Below, one piece after another: positions 16,943 to 25,214 of a DNA stretch of 64,000 nt. Location: contig CATKXX010000004.1 of the NCBI GenBank assembly GCA_949840935.1, positions 1-64,000 on the forward strand. Reading direction: 5' to 3'. Every line of letters starts with the position of its first letter. Positions within the stretch are counted from its first letter, which is position 1. The stretch comes from an uncultured Acetatifactor sp. (lineage in GTDB: Bacteria > Bacillota > Clostridia > Lachnospirales > Lachnospiraceae). A program made the translations under genes and the position numbers. Below the pieces are notes generated by a model that saw only the letters and a list, made by a program, of their open reading frames with translations, was not told where the DNA came from and did not search any database.

Positions 16943-17677
16943 ATGAAGAATTACAGGATGCTGATCGAATATGATGGAAGCCGCTATTACGGATGGCAGA
17001 GGCAGCCAGGCCGTGAGACGATTCAGGGAAAGCTGGAAAAGGTGTTGTCCCTGATGTGCCAGGCCGAGGTGGAGGTCATCGGCGCAGGGCGGACGGACGC
17101 AGGTGTCCATGCCAGGGGAATGGTGGCAAATGCGGCAATGGATACAGGGTTTACCGGGGAGGAAATCCGTGAGTATCTGAACCGGTATCTGCCTGATGAC
17201 ATTGCCGTGAAGGAGGTCAGGGAGGCCTCTCCCAGGTTTCATGCCCGTTATAACGCAGTGGGTAAGACATACTGTTATACCTGCTATGACGGTGAGGTTA
17301 AATCCGTATTTGACAGAAAATATGTCACCCGCCTGGAGGAGAAACCGGATATCGCCAGGATGCGGCAGGCTGCGGAGCTCCTGAAGGGGCAGCATGATTT
17401 CCGGAATTTCTGTGTCAATCCCAGGATGAAGAAGTCCACGGTGCGCTGTGTGGATCGGATTGAGATCATGCGCCAGGGGGATTACCTTACCTTTACCTTT
17501 CACGGGAACGGCTTCCTGCAGAATATGGTGCGGATTATGGTGGGCACCCTTTTGGAGGCGGGCTGCGGCAGGATGGCCTGTGAGCAGGTGTCTGCGGCAT
17601 TGAAATCGGAGGAGAGGCAGAAGGCCGGCCCTACCGCTCCTGCCCAGGGCTTGTGCCTGATGAGTGTGGACTATTGA
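16943..17677 (+). CDS. truA: tRNA pseudouridine synthase A
   Basis: Modifies uridines 38-40 in the tRNA anticodon arm. The catalytic Asp lies in GAGRTDAGVHARG (about 49-61). Other family marks are MLIEYDGSRYYGWQRQP at the N-terminus, KTYCYTCYDGE, DFRNFCVNP and NGFLQNMVRIMVGTLLE. 244 residues is normal. I start at 16943 (MKNYRML) with GGAGGG upstream; the longer frame from 16904 adds unrelated residues. Confidence 0.96.
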   Translation: MKNYRMLIEYDGSRYYGWQRQPGRETIQGKLEKVLSLMCQAEVEVIGAGRTDAGVHARGMVANAAMDTGFTGEEIREYLNRYLPDDIAVKEVREASPRFHARYNAVGKTYCYTCYDGEVKSVFDRKYVTRLEEKPDIARMRQAAELLKGQHDFRNFCVNPRMKKSTVRCVDRIEIMRQGDYLTFTFHGNGFLQNMVRIMVGTLLEAGCGRMACEQVSAALKSEERQKAGPTAPAQGLCLMSVDY

Positions 17678-17712
17678 CAGGAAAAATTATGGGAAAATTC
17701 AAGTTGCAACCG

Positions 17713-17770
17713 CCGGTTGACATATTTCCAAGCGCGCTTGGTAGTTGTCAACCGGTATTTTTGCTATGAT
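17713..17770 (+). promoter_or_regulatory. Nested palindrome overlapping a promoter (operator or terminator)
   Basis: A 43-base double inverted repeat: outer arms CCGGTTGACA (17713-17722) and TGTCAACCGG (17746-17755), with a perfect 14-base inner palindrome CCAAGCGCGCTTGG (17729-17742). TATTTTTG follows, then TATGAT at 17765-17770, a possible -10. It lies between truA and the XRE regulator. It fits either the terminator of truA or an operator for the regulator encoded just downstream. Confidence 0.6.
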
Positions 17771-17857
17771 CTTCCATGTGCCGGATGCATTGGTTACTCG
17801 AGGGCCAGGCTGACATCGGCCGTAGATCAGGAGCACGGAGTGCGAGGAGGAAAAGAA

Positions 17858-18892
17858 ATGATTTTAGCGGAAAAGGTTGCATTGTTGAGAAAGAAAAAAG
17901 GATGGTCACAGGAGGAGCTGGCGGAGAAACTGGGAATTTCCAGGCAGTCTGTCTCCAAATGGGAGTCGGCAGCGTCTATACCGGATATAGATAAGATCAT
18001 CCTGTTAAGTCAGATCTTCCAGGTCAGCACAGATTATCTGCTGAAGGATGAGATGGAGGAGACGGACAAAATGGCCCCGGCAGGCGAGATGCCGGAGAAG
18101 CCGGAGCGGAGAACTGTGTCCGTGGAGGAGGCGAACGGGTTTATGGGCCTGACGCGGAAGCTTGCGGCGCCCATGGCCTTTGCAGTGATGCTGTTCGTGC
18201 TCTGCCCCATCCCCCTGATTCTGACAGCCGGGATGGCGGAAACTGGAAGGCTGTCTATCACGGAAGATATGGCAGGCGGGATAGGCGTTGTCATCCTGCT
18301 GGTGATCGTGGCGGTGGGTGTGACGATCCTGGTCTTATGCGGCGTGCGTATGGAACAGTACGGCTACCTGGAGAAAGAAATATTTACATTACAGTACGGT
18401 GTGGAAGGGATTGCCAGGAAGAATAAAGAGCTCTTTACGCGGAAGTTTTCCGTCTGTGTGGCGGCGGGAACGGCGCTTTGTATTTTGGGGGCGGTTCCCC
18501 TGCTGCTCTACGCATCCGTGGGGAAGGACGAGTTTATCCTGCTCTGCTGTGTTGCTCTGCTGCTGGTGTTGGTAGCCGTTGCCGTATTTTTGTTTGTCTG
18601 GGCAGGGCTGATCCAGGACAGCTTTAAAAAGCTGCTGCAGGCGGAGGAATTCTCACCGGAGCAGAAATCAGCGGCAAGGAAGCTGGGGGCTTTTTCAGGG
18701 GCATACTGGTGCACTGTGGTGATCATATTCCTGGTGGTATTTGCCCGGGAAAAATGGCTTGTTTTTGACGGAGAACCGAAATTCCCCGGAATCCTGTTCG
18801 GTATGATATGGGTTGTGGCGGCATTGCTTTATGCGGTGATAAGGATCATTTTAAATGCGGTAATAGAGAGAAATAAGAACAGGGAGGTGTAG
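17858..18892 (+). CDS. XRE-family regulator with membrane domain
   Basis: 344 residues. The N-terminal helix-turn-helix (about 5-60) reads LRKKKGWSQEELAEKLGISR followed by QSVSKWESAASIPDIDK, a classic Cro/cI-type domain. It is followed by an acidic linker and about six TM segments (from about 115 to the C-terminus), so a DNA-binding domain is tethered to the membrane. The start at 17858 has GAGGAGG seven bases upstream; a longer frame from 17717 runs through the palindrome and is rejected. Its stop codon is one base from the next ATG, so it is probably co-transcribed with the LspA-like gene. Confidence 0.88.
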   Translation: MILAEKVALLRKKKGWSQEELAEKLGISRQSVSKWESAASIPDIDKIILLSQIFQVSTDYLLKDEMEETDKMAPAGEMPEKPERRTVSVEEANGFMGLTRKLAAPMAFAVMLFVLCPIPLILTAGMAETGRLSITEDMAGGIGVVILLVIVAVGVTILVLCGVRMEQYGYLEKEIFTLQYGVEGIARKNKELFTRKFSVCVAAGTALCILGAVPLLLYASVGKDEFILLCCVALLLVLVAVAVFLFVWAGLIQDSFKKLLQAEEFSPEQKSAARKLGAFSGAYWCTVVIIFLVVFAREKWLVFDGEPKFPGILFGMIWVVAALLYAVIRIILNAVIERNKNREV

Positions 18893-18893
18893 A

Positions 18894-19355
18894 ATGGCAA
18901 TCGGCATCAGTATCTTTTTGGCGGCGGGGATTTTTTTCGGCGATCTGTGGATAAAGAACAGGATAGAGGAGGCGGAGGAGGAAAGCCTTCCTCTGTCCTG
19001 CGCCGGGAACAGGATCATACTGAAAAAGTATCACAACACCGGCGCCATGCTGAATCTGGGAGCGTCCAGGAGGAAGGCGGTGGCGGCCATATCGGTCCTC
19101 TTTACGGCTTTGGTGAGCGCCGCGTTTGTACTCAGCCTGGGGCGGCGTGGGAACAATGCCCTGCGGGTGGGGCTGGCGCTGTTGCTGGGAGGTTCCTTCA
19201 GCAACACATATGACCGCCTGAAACGCAAATATGTGGTGGATTACTTAAGCTTCCAGGTAAAGTGGCGCCCGCTCCGCCGGTTCGTGTTTAATCTATCCGA
19301 CTTTTGCATTGCCATCGGCGCGTTTCTGGCGGCGCTGGCGTCTCCGGATGAATAA
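18894..19355 (+). CDS. Signal peptidase II-like membrane protease
   Basis: 153 residues with four predicted TM segments. Conserved LspA features are visible: KKYHNTGAMLNLG (about 44-56), GGSFSNTYDRL (about 99-109), the catalytic Asp116 in VVDYLSF and the second Asp136 in FNLSDFCIA. LspA removes the signal peptide of lipoproteins at the membrane. The early part is shorter and more diverged than in housekeeping LspA, so this may be a second, specialised copy translationally coupled to the XRE membrane regulator. Confidence 0.85.
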   Translation: MAIGISIFLAAGIFFGDLWIKNRIEEAEEESLPLSCAGNRIILKKYHNTGAMLNLGASRRKAVAAISVLFTALVSAAFVLSLGRRGNNALRVGLALLLGGSFSNTYDRLKRKYVVDYLSFQVKWRPLRRFVFNLSDFCIAIGAFLAALASPDE

Positions 19356-19362
19356 GGGCGTG

Positions 19363-20316
19363 TCAAAGGCTTTGTCCGGCCTGCGCCGTAATCACGGTGC
19401 CGGCCTTTCCCCGGATGGCGTCCTTTACCCGGTCTATGGAGGTGATGATCACTTTGCCCCCGGGAACCTTCCCCAGATATTCCAGGGCGGCCTCGATCTT
19501 GGGCAGCATGGTGCCTTCCCCGAATTCCTTTGCGGCGATCATTTCCCGGGCCTTTTCAGTGTCCATGCTGGTGACAGGTGACTGGGACTCCCTGCCGAAA
19601 TCACTGTACACGCATTCCACGCCGGTGAGGATGATCAGTTCATCGCAGGACAGTTCGGCAGCCAGTTTTCCCGCAATGGCGTCTTTTTCGATGACGGCGG
19701 AAGCGCCTTTTAAGGCGTGCTGCTGTTCGATCACGGGAATCCCGCCGCCTCCGCAGGCGATGACTACCTGGTTGGCGTCAGCCAGGGTGCGGATGGCCTC
19801 GATTTCAACAATTTCAATGGGTCTTGGCGCGGCAACCACACGGCGGTAGCCCTGGCCGGGATCCTCCTTTACATAGTTGCCCTTCTTAAGCTCTGTCTCT
19901 GCGTCTTCCCTGGACATATAGCGGCCTATCACCTTGGTGGGCTCGTAGAAGGCCTCGTCGTAGGGATCTACCGTTACCTGTGTGAGAATGGTGCTGACAG
20001 GTACAGCTCTGCCGCGGCTCAGCAGTTCCGCGCGGAGGGAATTCTGAATATCATAGCCTACATAGCCCTGGCTCATGGCGGAGCAGACACACATGGGAGC
20101 GGGCGTATAGTCAATATAGACCCGGCGCAGTTCGGTCATGGCCTTGTGTATCATGCTGACCTGGGGGCCGTTGCTGTGGGTGATGGTCAGCTGATAATCT
20201 GCCTCCACCAGATCCGCCAGCGCCTTGGCAGTCTTTACGACAGCATCCCGTTGTGCCTTGGTAGTATAGCCGAGGGCGTCATGTCCCAGAGAAACGACAA
20301 CTTTTTTCCTGCTCAT
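19363..20316 (-). CDS. arcC: Carbamate kinase
   Basis: Amino-acid kinase family enzyme interconverting carbamoyl phosphate plus ADP and carbamate plus ATP. Visible are THSNGPQVSMIHKAM (about 47-61), QGYVGYDIQNSLR, ACGGGGIPVIE, VIEKDAIAGKLAAEL and GTMLPKIEAALEYL. The N-terminal motif reads SLGHDALGY rather than the commoner ALGGNALG. I start at 20316 (MSRKK) with AAAGGATG upstream. No arginine deiminase or ornithine transcarbamylase gene is nearby, so its pathway link is unknown. It converges on the LspA-like gene with only 7 bases between. Confidence 0.92.
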   Translation of the reverse strand: MSRKKVVVSLGHDALGYTTKAQRDAVVKTAKALADLVEADYQLTITHSNGPQVSMIHKAMTELRRVYIDYTPAPMCVCSAMSQGYVGYDIQNSLRAELLSRGRAVPVSTILTQVTVDPYDEAFYEPTKVIGRYMSREDAETELKKGNYVKEDPGQGYRRVVAAPRPIEIVEIEAIRTLADANQVVIACGGGGIPVIEQQHALKGASAVIEKDAIAGKLAAELSCDELIILTGVECVYSDFGRESQSPVTSMDTEKAREMIAAKEFGEGTMLPKIEAALEYLGKVPGGKVIITSIDRVKDAIRGKAGTVITAQAGQSL

Positions 20317-20397
20317 ATCAATCATCCTTTCTGCAAACCCTTCCCTGTGGATTTTCAGCCCTATTGTAACATAATTAGGAATAAAAGCAAAGACCTA

Positions 20398-20426
20398 TTG
20401 ATTTTCTGACCGGGGAAAGGTATGCT
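20398..20426 (+). promoter_or_regulatory. Promoter of the GH42 gene
   Basis: TTGATT, 17-base spacer, TATGCT, 31 bases before the start codon; GAGGT ribosome site follows. Confidence 0.6.
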
Positions 20427-20457
20427 ATAACCAAAACAGATAAAGAGGTATCTACAT

Positions 20458-22488
20458 ATGGAAAAGAATATGCTTTTTTCACAAGTAAAGGGCCTGGTTC
20501 ACGGCGGGGATTATAATCCCGACCAGTGGCTGGACAGGCCGGACATTCTGGCGGAGGATATCAGGCTGATGAAGAAGGCGGGAGTCAACAGCGCCACCCT
20601 GGGCGTATTCTCCTGGTCTGCTTACGAGCCTGTGGAAGGGGAATTTCATTTTGAATGGATGGAGGAGATCATAGAAAAGCTTTATCAGAACGGGATCTAT
20701 ACCATCCTGGCGACCCCCTCCGGTGCCAGGCCTGCATGGCTGGACGCGGCTTATCCCGAGGCCATGAGGGTGGACAGCCAGGGGCTTCGGGAGCATCATG
20801 GGAGACGGCATAATCATTGCATGTCCTCCCCCGCATTCCGGGAGAAGGTAAGCATCATTGACAGAAAGCTGGCGGAGAGATTCGGTTCCCATCCCGGCGT
20901 CCTCATGTATCATATATCCAACGAGCTGAGCGGGGAGTGCTATTGCCCTCTCTGTGCAAAGAGGTTCCAGGAGTATCTGGCGGAAAAATTTGAAAATGAT
21001 ATTGAAAAGCTGAACCATGCGTGGTGGACTTCCTTCTGGAGCCATCATTATAACAGCTTTGAACAGATCGAGCCTCCCTTCCAGAACGGTGAGACCAGCG
21101 TTATGGGCCTGAACCTGGAGTGGAAGCGCTTCACTACCTGGAACATGAATGACTTTATGAAGCATGAGATCAGCGTGCTGCGCAGCGTGACGCCGGATAT
21201 TCCCGTGACGACTAATTTCATGCAGCTGTTTGAGGGGCTGGATTACCGGAAGATGGCGCCGGAGCTGGATGCCATTTCCTGGGACAACTATCCCCCGTTC
21301 CATAACGACGGGGAACCCCTGGCAGAGACTCTGGCGGAGACGGCGTTCCATCACGCTGTGATGCGGGGGCTGAAGCGCGGGAAGCCATTTATGATGATGG
21401 AGAGCACTCCCAGCCTGGTAAACTGGCATACCTTCAATAAATTAAAGCGTCCCGGGGTGCATATGCTGTCCTGTATGCAGGCGGTGGCCTGCGGTTCCGA
21501 CACGGTGCAGTACTTCCAGTGGCGGAAAGGCCGGGGTTCCTACGAGCAGTACCACGGCGCGGTGCTGGATCATATCGGGACGGATGACACCAGGGTATTC
21601 CGCGAGGTGGCGGAAGTGGGCGAGGCCATGAGAAAGCTGGCGCCTGTGGCAGGGACACTGGTAAAGGCCAGGGCGGCGCTGCTCTTTGACTGGGATAACC
21701 GTTATGCTATCCGGGATGTCAGGGCCCTTGCGGATGAGACGAAAAAGTATGAGGATACCTGCATCGGCATCTGGAAGCAGTTTTTGAAGCTTGGCGTGGA
21801 GATGGATGTGGTCGGCTCCGACGAGGATCTGTCCCAGTATGACCTGGTGATCGCTCCCATGCTCTATATGCTGCAACCCGGCACCGCAGAGAATTTAAAG
21901 CGATTTGTGGAGAGGGGCGGGCAGCTGATGGCCACTTACTTTACCGGTTATGTGGACAGGGATCAGCTGTGCTTTCTGGGAGGATTCCCCGGGGACGGGC
22001 TTGCGGAGCTGTTCGGCATTGTCAGTGAGGAGATAGATACCTACTATCCCTCCGACCGGAACCACATCTGCTTTGAGGACGGCAGGGCCTGGGAGGTGAC
22101 AGATTACGCGGAGATCCTGCAGGTGAAGGACGCCTGGGTGCTGGCCAGGTATGCGGAGGATTTCTATGCGGGCACAGCGGCGCTGACCTGCAGGGAATAC
22201 GGCAGAGGCAAGGCGTATTATATGGCGGCCAGGGTGAAGCCGGAGGAAATGGAATCTCTGTTTGTGCAGCTGCTGACAGAGGCCAAAATCCCCGTGAGAA
22301 GGCTTCCGGACGGCGTGGAATGCCATGTCAGGACAGGGGAAGAAGGCACTTACGCGTTTTACCTGAACGGGAATTCCGGGAAGGTGGAGATAGAGGGCGC
22401 GGAGGGTATGGATCTGCTGACTGGTACGAAAATACAGGGAACATTTACGCTGCCCGGGTATGGGGCAGCGGTGCTTTCACAGGGATGA
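20458..22488 (+). CDS. Beta-galactosidase, glycoside hydrolase family 42
   Basis: 676-residue cytoplasmic beta-galactosidase without signal peptide. GGDYNPDQW near 18 and FSWSAYEPVEGEFHF near 52 mark the TIM barrel. The acid/base Glu is in MYHISNELSGECYC (about 150-163), which also carries a zinc-type Cys cluster (CYCPLC). The nucleophile Glu is in FMMMESTPSLVNWH (about 309-322). The trimerisation and C-terminal beta domains follow. Length and motifs are normal for GH42. It probably works on galactosides taken up by one of the local or distant transporters. It stands alone with its own promoter. Confidence 0.95.
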   Translation: MEKNMLFSQVKGLVHGGDYNPDQWLDRPDILAEDIRLMKKAGVNSATLGVFSWSAYEPVEGEFHFEWMEEIIEKLYQNGIYTILATPSGARPAWLDAAYPEAMRVDSQGLREHHGRRHNHCMSSPAFREKVSIIDRKLAERFGSHPGVLMYHISNELSGECYCPLCAKRFQEYLAEKFENDIEKLNHAWWTSFWSHHYNSFEQIEPPFQNGETSVMGLNLEWKRFTTWNMNDFMKHEISVLRSVTPDIPVTTNFMQLFEGLDYRKMAPELDAISWDNYPPFHNDGEPLAETLAETAFHHAVMRGLKRGKPFMMMESTPSLVNWHTFNKLKRPGVHMLSCMQAVACGSDTVQYFQWRKGRGSYEQYHGAVLDHIGTDDTRVFREVAEVGEAMRKLAPVAGTLVKARAALLFDWDNRYAIRDVRALADETKKYEDTCIGIWKQFLKLGVEMDVVGSDEDLSQYDLVIAPMLYMLQPGTAENLKRFVERGGQLMATYFTGYVDRDQLCFLGGFPGDGLAELFGIVSEEIDTYYPSDRNHICFEDGRAWEVTDYAEILQVKDAWVLARYAEDFYAGTAALTCREYGRGKAYYMAARVKPEEMESLFVQLLTEAKIPVRRLPDGVECHVRTGEEGTYAFYLNGNSGKVEIEGAEGMDLLTGTKIQGTFTLPGYGAAVLSQG

Positions 22489-22489
22489 A

Positions 22490-22529
22490 AATGCGCACAA
22501 GCCCGCAAGAACAGCGGGTTTGGCGCATT
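22490..22529. terminator. Bidirectional terminator between GH42 and aroA
   Basis: AATGCGC (22490-22496) pairs with GCGCATT (22523-22529), with an inner CCCGC/GCGGG stem. On the minus strand it is followed by TTTTC. It separates two convergent genes. Confidence 0.7.
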
Positions 22530-22546
22530 GTGAAAGCATTGGCAGA

Positions 22547-23974
22547 TCAGTTTATCGTGAGGTGCCGGATCGCCTGATCCAGCACCTCAAAATATTCTTC
22601 AAAGGTCTTCCTGCAGCAGCCCGGGTTGTCGATGACGATGTCCTTTGCCCGCAGTCCGGTCAGGGAAAAGCCCATGGCCATACGGTGGTCGTCATAAGTC
22701 TCCACCAGGGCTGCCTTGGGCTGTCCGGGAAAAACGGTGACGCTGTTTTCCGTTTCCCCGCACCGGATTCCCATTTTCCGCAGCTCGGTGACGATCGCGG
22801 TAATCCGGTCGCTCTCCTGGAAGCGGATGTGCCCGATCCCTGTGATGGTGGTGGGGCTGTCCGCATAGGGGGCAATGGCCGCCAGCGTGATGGCCTGGTC
22901 GGAGCAGGCCGACATATCGGCCGTAACGCCGTGGAAAACACCATCCGCAGGAGGCTCTACCAGGATTCCCTCAGCCAGGCCGGCAGCGGAACACCCCATC
23001 TGTTCCAGGATCCGGATAAACGCCACGTCTCCCTGCAGGGAGTCGAAGTGTACATGGGGCACCTGCACCGGAATCCCCAGCAGGGGGCTCATGGCGTAAA
23101 AGTAACATGCAGCGGAGACGTCGGGCTCCACCGGATAATCCAGGGCGCGGTAAGACTGCCCTGCCGCCGTGCGGTAGGCCATGGGGAGGGTGCGGTTTAC
23201 GCAGCCGTCACAGTGGGAGGCCTCACTGGCGCTGCCGTCTCCATGATTCATTCCCCCGCCGCAGAAATACAGCGGCTGGGCCCTCACTCCGAATTGTCCC
23301 ATCATCTTTACAGTCATATCAATGTACGACCGCCCGTGGGTTCCCTCTATATAACAGGTAAAGTCCCTTTCCGACAGGCAGGATGCGATCAGGAGCGCGC
23401 TCAAAAACTGGCTGCTGGAATCTATGTTCACAGAGATGCGGTCTTTGCAGAAACCGTGGCCTTTCAGTGTAAAGGGGAAATGCCCCTCCCTGATCTTACC
23501 GTCAGAAGGCTCATGGATCACCTCGCAGCCCAGCTCCTTCAGGGAATCCAGCAGGGGCGCCATGGGACGTTTCCTCATCTGCTCTGAGGCGTCCATATGA
23601 TAGATTCCATTGGAAATACCCAGATAAGCGGTAAGAAACCTTGCCGCCGTGCCGGCACTTCCCACAAACTGTCCTGCCTCCGCCTTTGGCACGGCGCCGC
23701 CAAGCCCTCTTACCGTGATGGTTTTAGAGGCTTCATCCCCTGCAGCTTCAAAGCCCAGCTCCTGGATGCATTTCAGGAAATGCCTGGAGTCGTCGGAAAA
23801 CAGGGCGCCTCTCAGCGTGGAAGTACCGTTTGCAAGGGTGGCCAGCAGCAGGGCCCTGTTGGTGATGCTCTTGGAGCCGGGGACGGATACCCGCAGGGGG
23901 ACAGGGAAATTTTCGCTTTTCCGGCGTTTTTGCAATGTCTGATATATTTCGGGAACAGAATAAGTGTTGTTCAT
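22547..23974 (-). CDS. aroA: 3-phosphoshikimate 1-carboxyvinyltransferase (EPSP synthase)
   Basis: Shikimate-pathway enzyme joining PEP and shikimate-3-phosphate. Visible are SVPGSKSITNRALLLATLANG-type substrate loop (about 30-50), SAGTAARFLTAYLG, DSSSQFLSALLIA and DDHRMAMGFSL. At about 475 residues it is somewhat longer than usual; extra Cys/His-containing sequence lies around the middle (FCGGGMNHGDGSASEASHCD). I start at 23974 (MNNTYS) because AAAGGAA precedes it. It is the only aromatic-pathway gene here and diverges from cysK. Confidence 0.95.
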   Translation of the reverse strand: MNNTYSVPEIYQTLQKRRKSENFPVPLRVSVPGSKSITNRALLLATLANGTSTLRGALFSDDSRHFLKCIQELGFEAAGDEASKTITVRGLGGAVPKAEAGQFVGSAGTAARFLTAYLGISNGIYHMDASEQMRKRPMAPLLDSLKELGCEVIHEPSDGKIREGHFPFTLKGHGFCKDRISVNIDSSSQFLSALLIASCLSERDFTCYIEGTHGRSYIDMTVKMMGQFGVRAQPLYFCGGGMNHGDGSASEASHCDGCVNRTLPMAYRTAAGQSYRALDYPVEPDVSAACYFYAMSPLLGIPVQVPHVHFDSLQGDVAFIRILEQMGCSAAGLAEGILVEPPADGVFHGVTADMSACSDQAITLAAIAPYADSPTTITGIGHIRFQESDRITAIVTELRKMGIRCGETENSVTVFPGQPKAALVETYDDHRMAMGFSLTGLRAKDIVIDNPGCCRKTFEEYFEVLDQAIRHLTIN

Positions 23975-23992
23975 AGGTAAATTCCTTTTCTT

Positions 23993-24022
23993 ACTATAAT
24001 TGACTGCAAAAATTGACTGCAA
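23993..24022 (-). promoter_or_regulatory. aroA promoter with 13-base tandem repeat
   Basis: On the minus strand TTGCAG (24022-24017), 18-base spacer, TATAGT (23998-23993). The region contains aattgactgcaaa twice in tandem (23998-24010 and 24011-24023), one copy covering the -35. Confidence 0.5.
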
Positions 24023-24048
24023 AATCAGTATAAAATAAAAAATAGCAC

Positions 24049-24077
24049 TTGACAATAGTGTAATGGCGGAGTATTAT
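24049..24077 (+). promoter_or_regulatory. Strong cysK promoter
   Basis: TTGACA, 17-base spacer, TATTAT, close to consensus, 78 bases before the cysK start. Confidence 0.75.
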
Positions 24078-24090
24078 ACAATCCATAATA

Positions 24091-24111
24091 TTCCTATTAA
24101 AAAAGTAGGAA
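24091..24111 (+). promoter_or_regulatory. Candidate Rrf2/CymR-type operator of cysK
   Basis: Inverted repeat TTCCTA (24091-24096) and TAGGAA (24106-24111) with a 9-base AT-rich centre, placed 14 bases after the -10, where a repressor would block transcription. The Rrf2 regulator at the end of this gene cluster is the obvious candidate ligand; this is inference from placement. Confidence 0.55.
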
Positions 24112-24154
24112 ATAAAAACAGCAGCAGATACCGCAATGCAGAAAAGAGGTTATT

Positions 24155-25093
24155 ATGGGAAAGATTTATACAAGCGCAACAGAGCTTATCGGGCATACCC
24201 CTTTGCTTCAGGTCAATCGTTATGCCGTGGCACAGGGGGTAACAGAAGCTGTACTGCTGGCTAAGCTGGAGTATTTAAATCCTGCGGGCAGCGTGAAGGA
24301 TCGTGTGGCCCTGGCCATGATCGAGGATGCGGAGAAAAAGGGGACTTTAAAGCCCGGAGCGACCATTATCGAGCCGACTTCCGGAAACACGGGGATCGGC
24401 CTGGCATGTGCAGCGGCGGCGAAGGGCTACAGGACAGTCCTGACCCTGCCCGAAACCATGAGTGTGGAGCGCAGGAACCTGTTAAAGGCATACGGGGCGG
24501 AGCTGGTGCTCACCGAGGGTTCCCGGGGAATGAAAGGCGCCATTGACAAAGCGGAGGAACTGCAGAAGGAAATTCCCGGCGCAGTGATATTGGGACAGTT
24601 TGATAATCCGGCCAACCCGGCGGCCCATGCCGCGTCCACGGGCCCTGAGATCTGGGAGGACACGGAAGGGGCGGTGGATATCTTTGTGGCGGGGGTGGGC
24701 ACCGGCGGCACCATCACCGGCATCGGCACATTCCTGAAATCCAGGAATCCCAGGATACAGGTGGTGGCTGTGGAGCCGGCGGATTCCCCTGTGCTTTCCG
24801 GCGGGCAGCCGGGGCCGCATAAGCTGCAGGGCATAGGGGCAGGCTTTGTGCCTTCCATTTTAAATACACAGATTTATGATGAGGTCTTTACCGTGACTAC
24901 GGAGGAAGCATATGCTGCAGGCCGTCTTCTTGCCCATAGGGAGGGGATCCTGGCCGGCATCACCTCCGGCGCGGCGCTGCATGCGGCGGCCCAGATCGCG
25001 AAGCGGCCGGGGAACCGGGGGAAGACCATTGTAGCACTGCTTCCCGACTCTGGGGACAGATATCTTTCCACGCCCATGTTTACAGAAGGCTGA
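24155..25093 (+). CDS. cysK: Cysteine synthase (O-acetylserine sulfhydrylase)
   Basis: PLP enzyme making cysteine from O-acetylserine and sulfide. The PLP lysine is Lys48 in [13 protein letters not shown]. The substrate loop [12 protein letters not shown] (about 70-81) and phosphate-binding [10 protein letters not shown] (about 177-186) are intact, as is [15 protein letters not shown] at the C-terminus. 312 residues is normal. It leads a run with metNIQ and an Rrf2 regulator, all on the same strand, consistent with one sulfur amino-acid regulon. Confidence 0.96.
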   Translation: MGKIYTSATELIGHTPLLQVNRYAVAQGVTEAVLLAKLEYLNPAGSVKDRVALAMIEDAEKKGTLKPGATIIEPTSGNTGIGLACAAAAKGYRTVLTLPETMSVERRNLLKAYGAELVLTEGSRGMKGAIDKAEELQKEIPGAVILGQFDNPANPAAHAASTGPEIWEDTEGAVDIFVAGVGTGGTITGIGTFLKSRNPRIQVVAVEPADSPVLSGGQPGPHKLQGIGAGFVPSILNTQIYDEVFTVTTEEAYAAGRLLAHREGILAGITSGAALHAAAQIAKRPGNRGKTIVALLPDSGDRYLSTPMFTEG

Positions 25094-25112
25094 AATTATG
25101 GTAAACTGCCTA

Positions 25113-25127
25113 AGAGCGTGTTTGAAA
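25113..25127 (+). repeat. Short dispersed repeat agagcgtgtttgaaa, copy 2
   Basis: Lies between cysK and metN. Identical to 47716-47730 and to the complement of 14390-14404. I see no SAM or T-box riboswitch in this 120-base gap. Confidence 0.55.
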
Positions 25128-25214
25128 TACAATCTGGAGGCATCCCCTGTAAAGGCAAAGAATGCGCGTCGATAACAGGAGGAACGACTGTCAGATACGG
25201 AAAGGTATGAATAT

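Noticed and set aside
17717..17857. N-terminal extension of the XRE regulator
   Set aside because: It would translate the palindromic operator region; the HTH starts right after the ATG at 17858, which has GAGGAGG upstream.
25094..25214. Possible SAM or T-box riboswitch before metN
   Set aside because: The gap is short and shows no T-box sequence or SAM-type helices; only a short dispersed repeat is seen.
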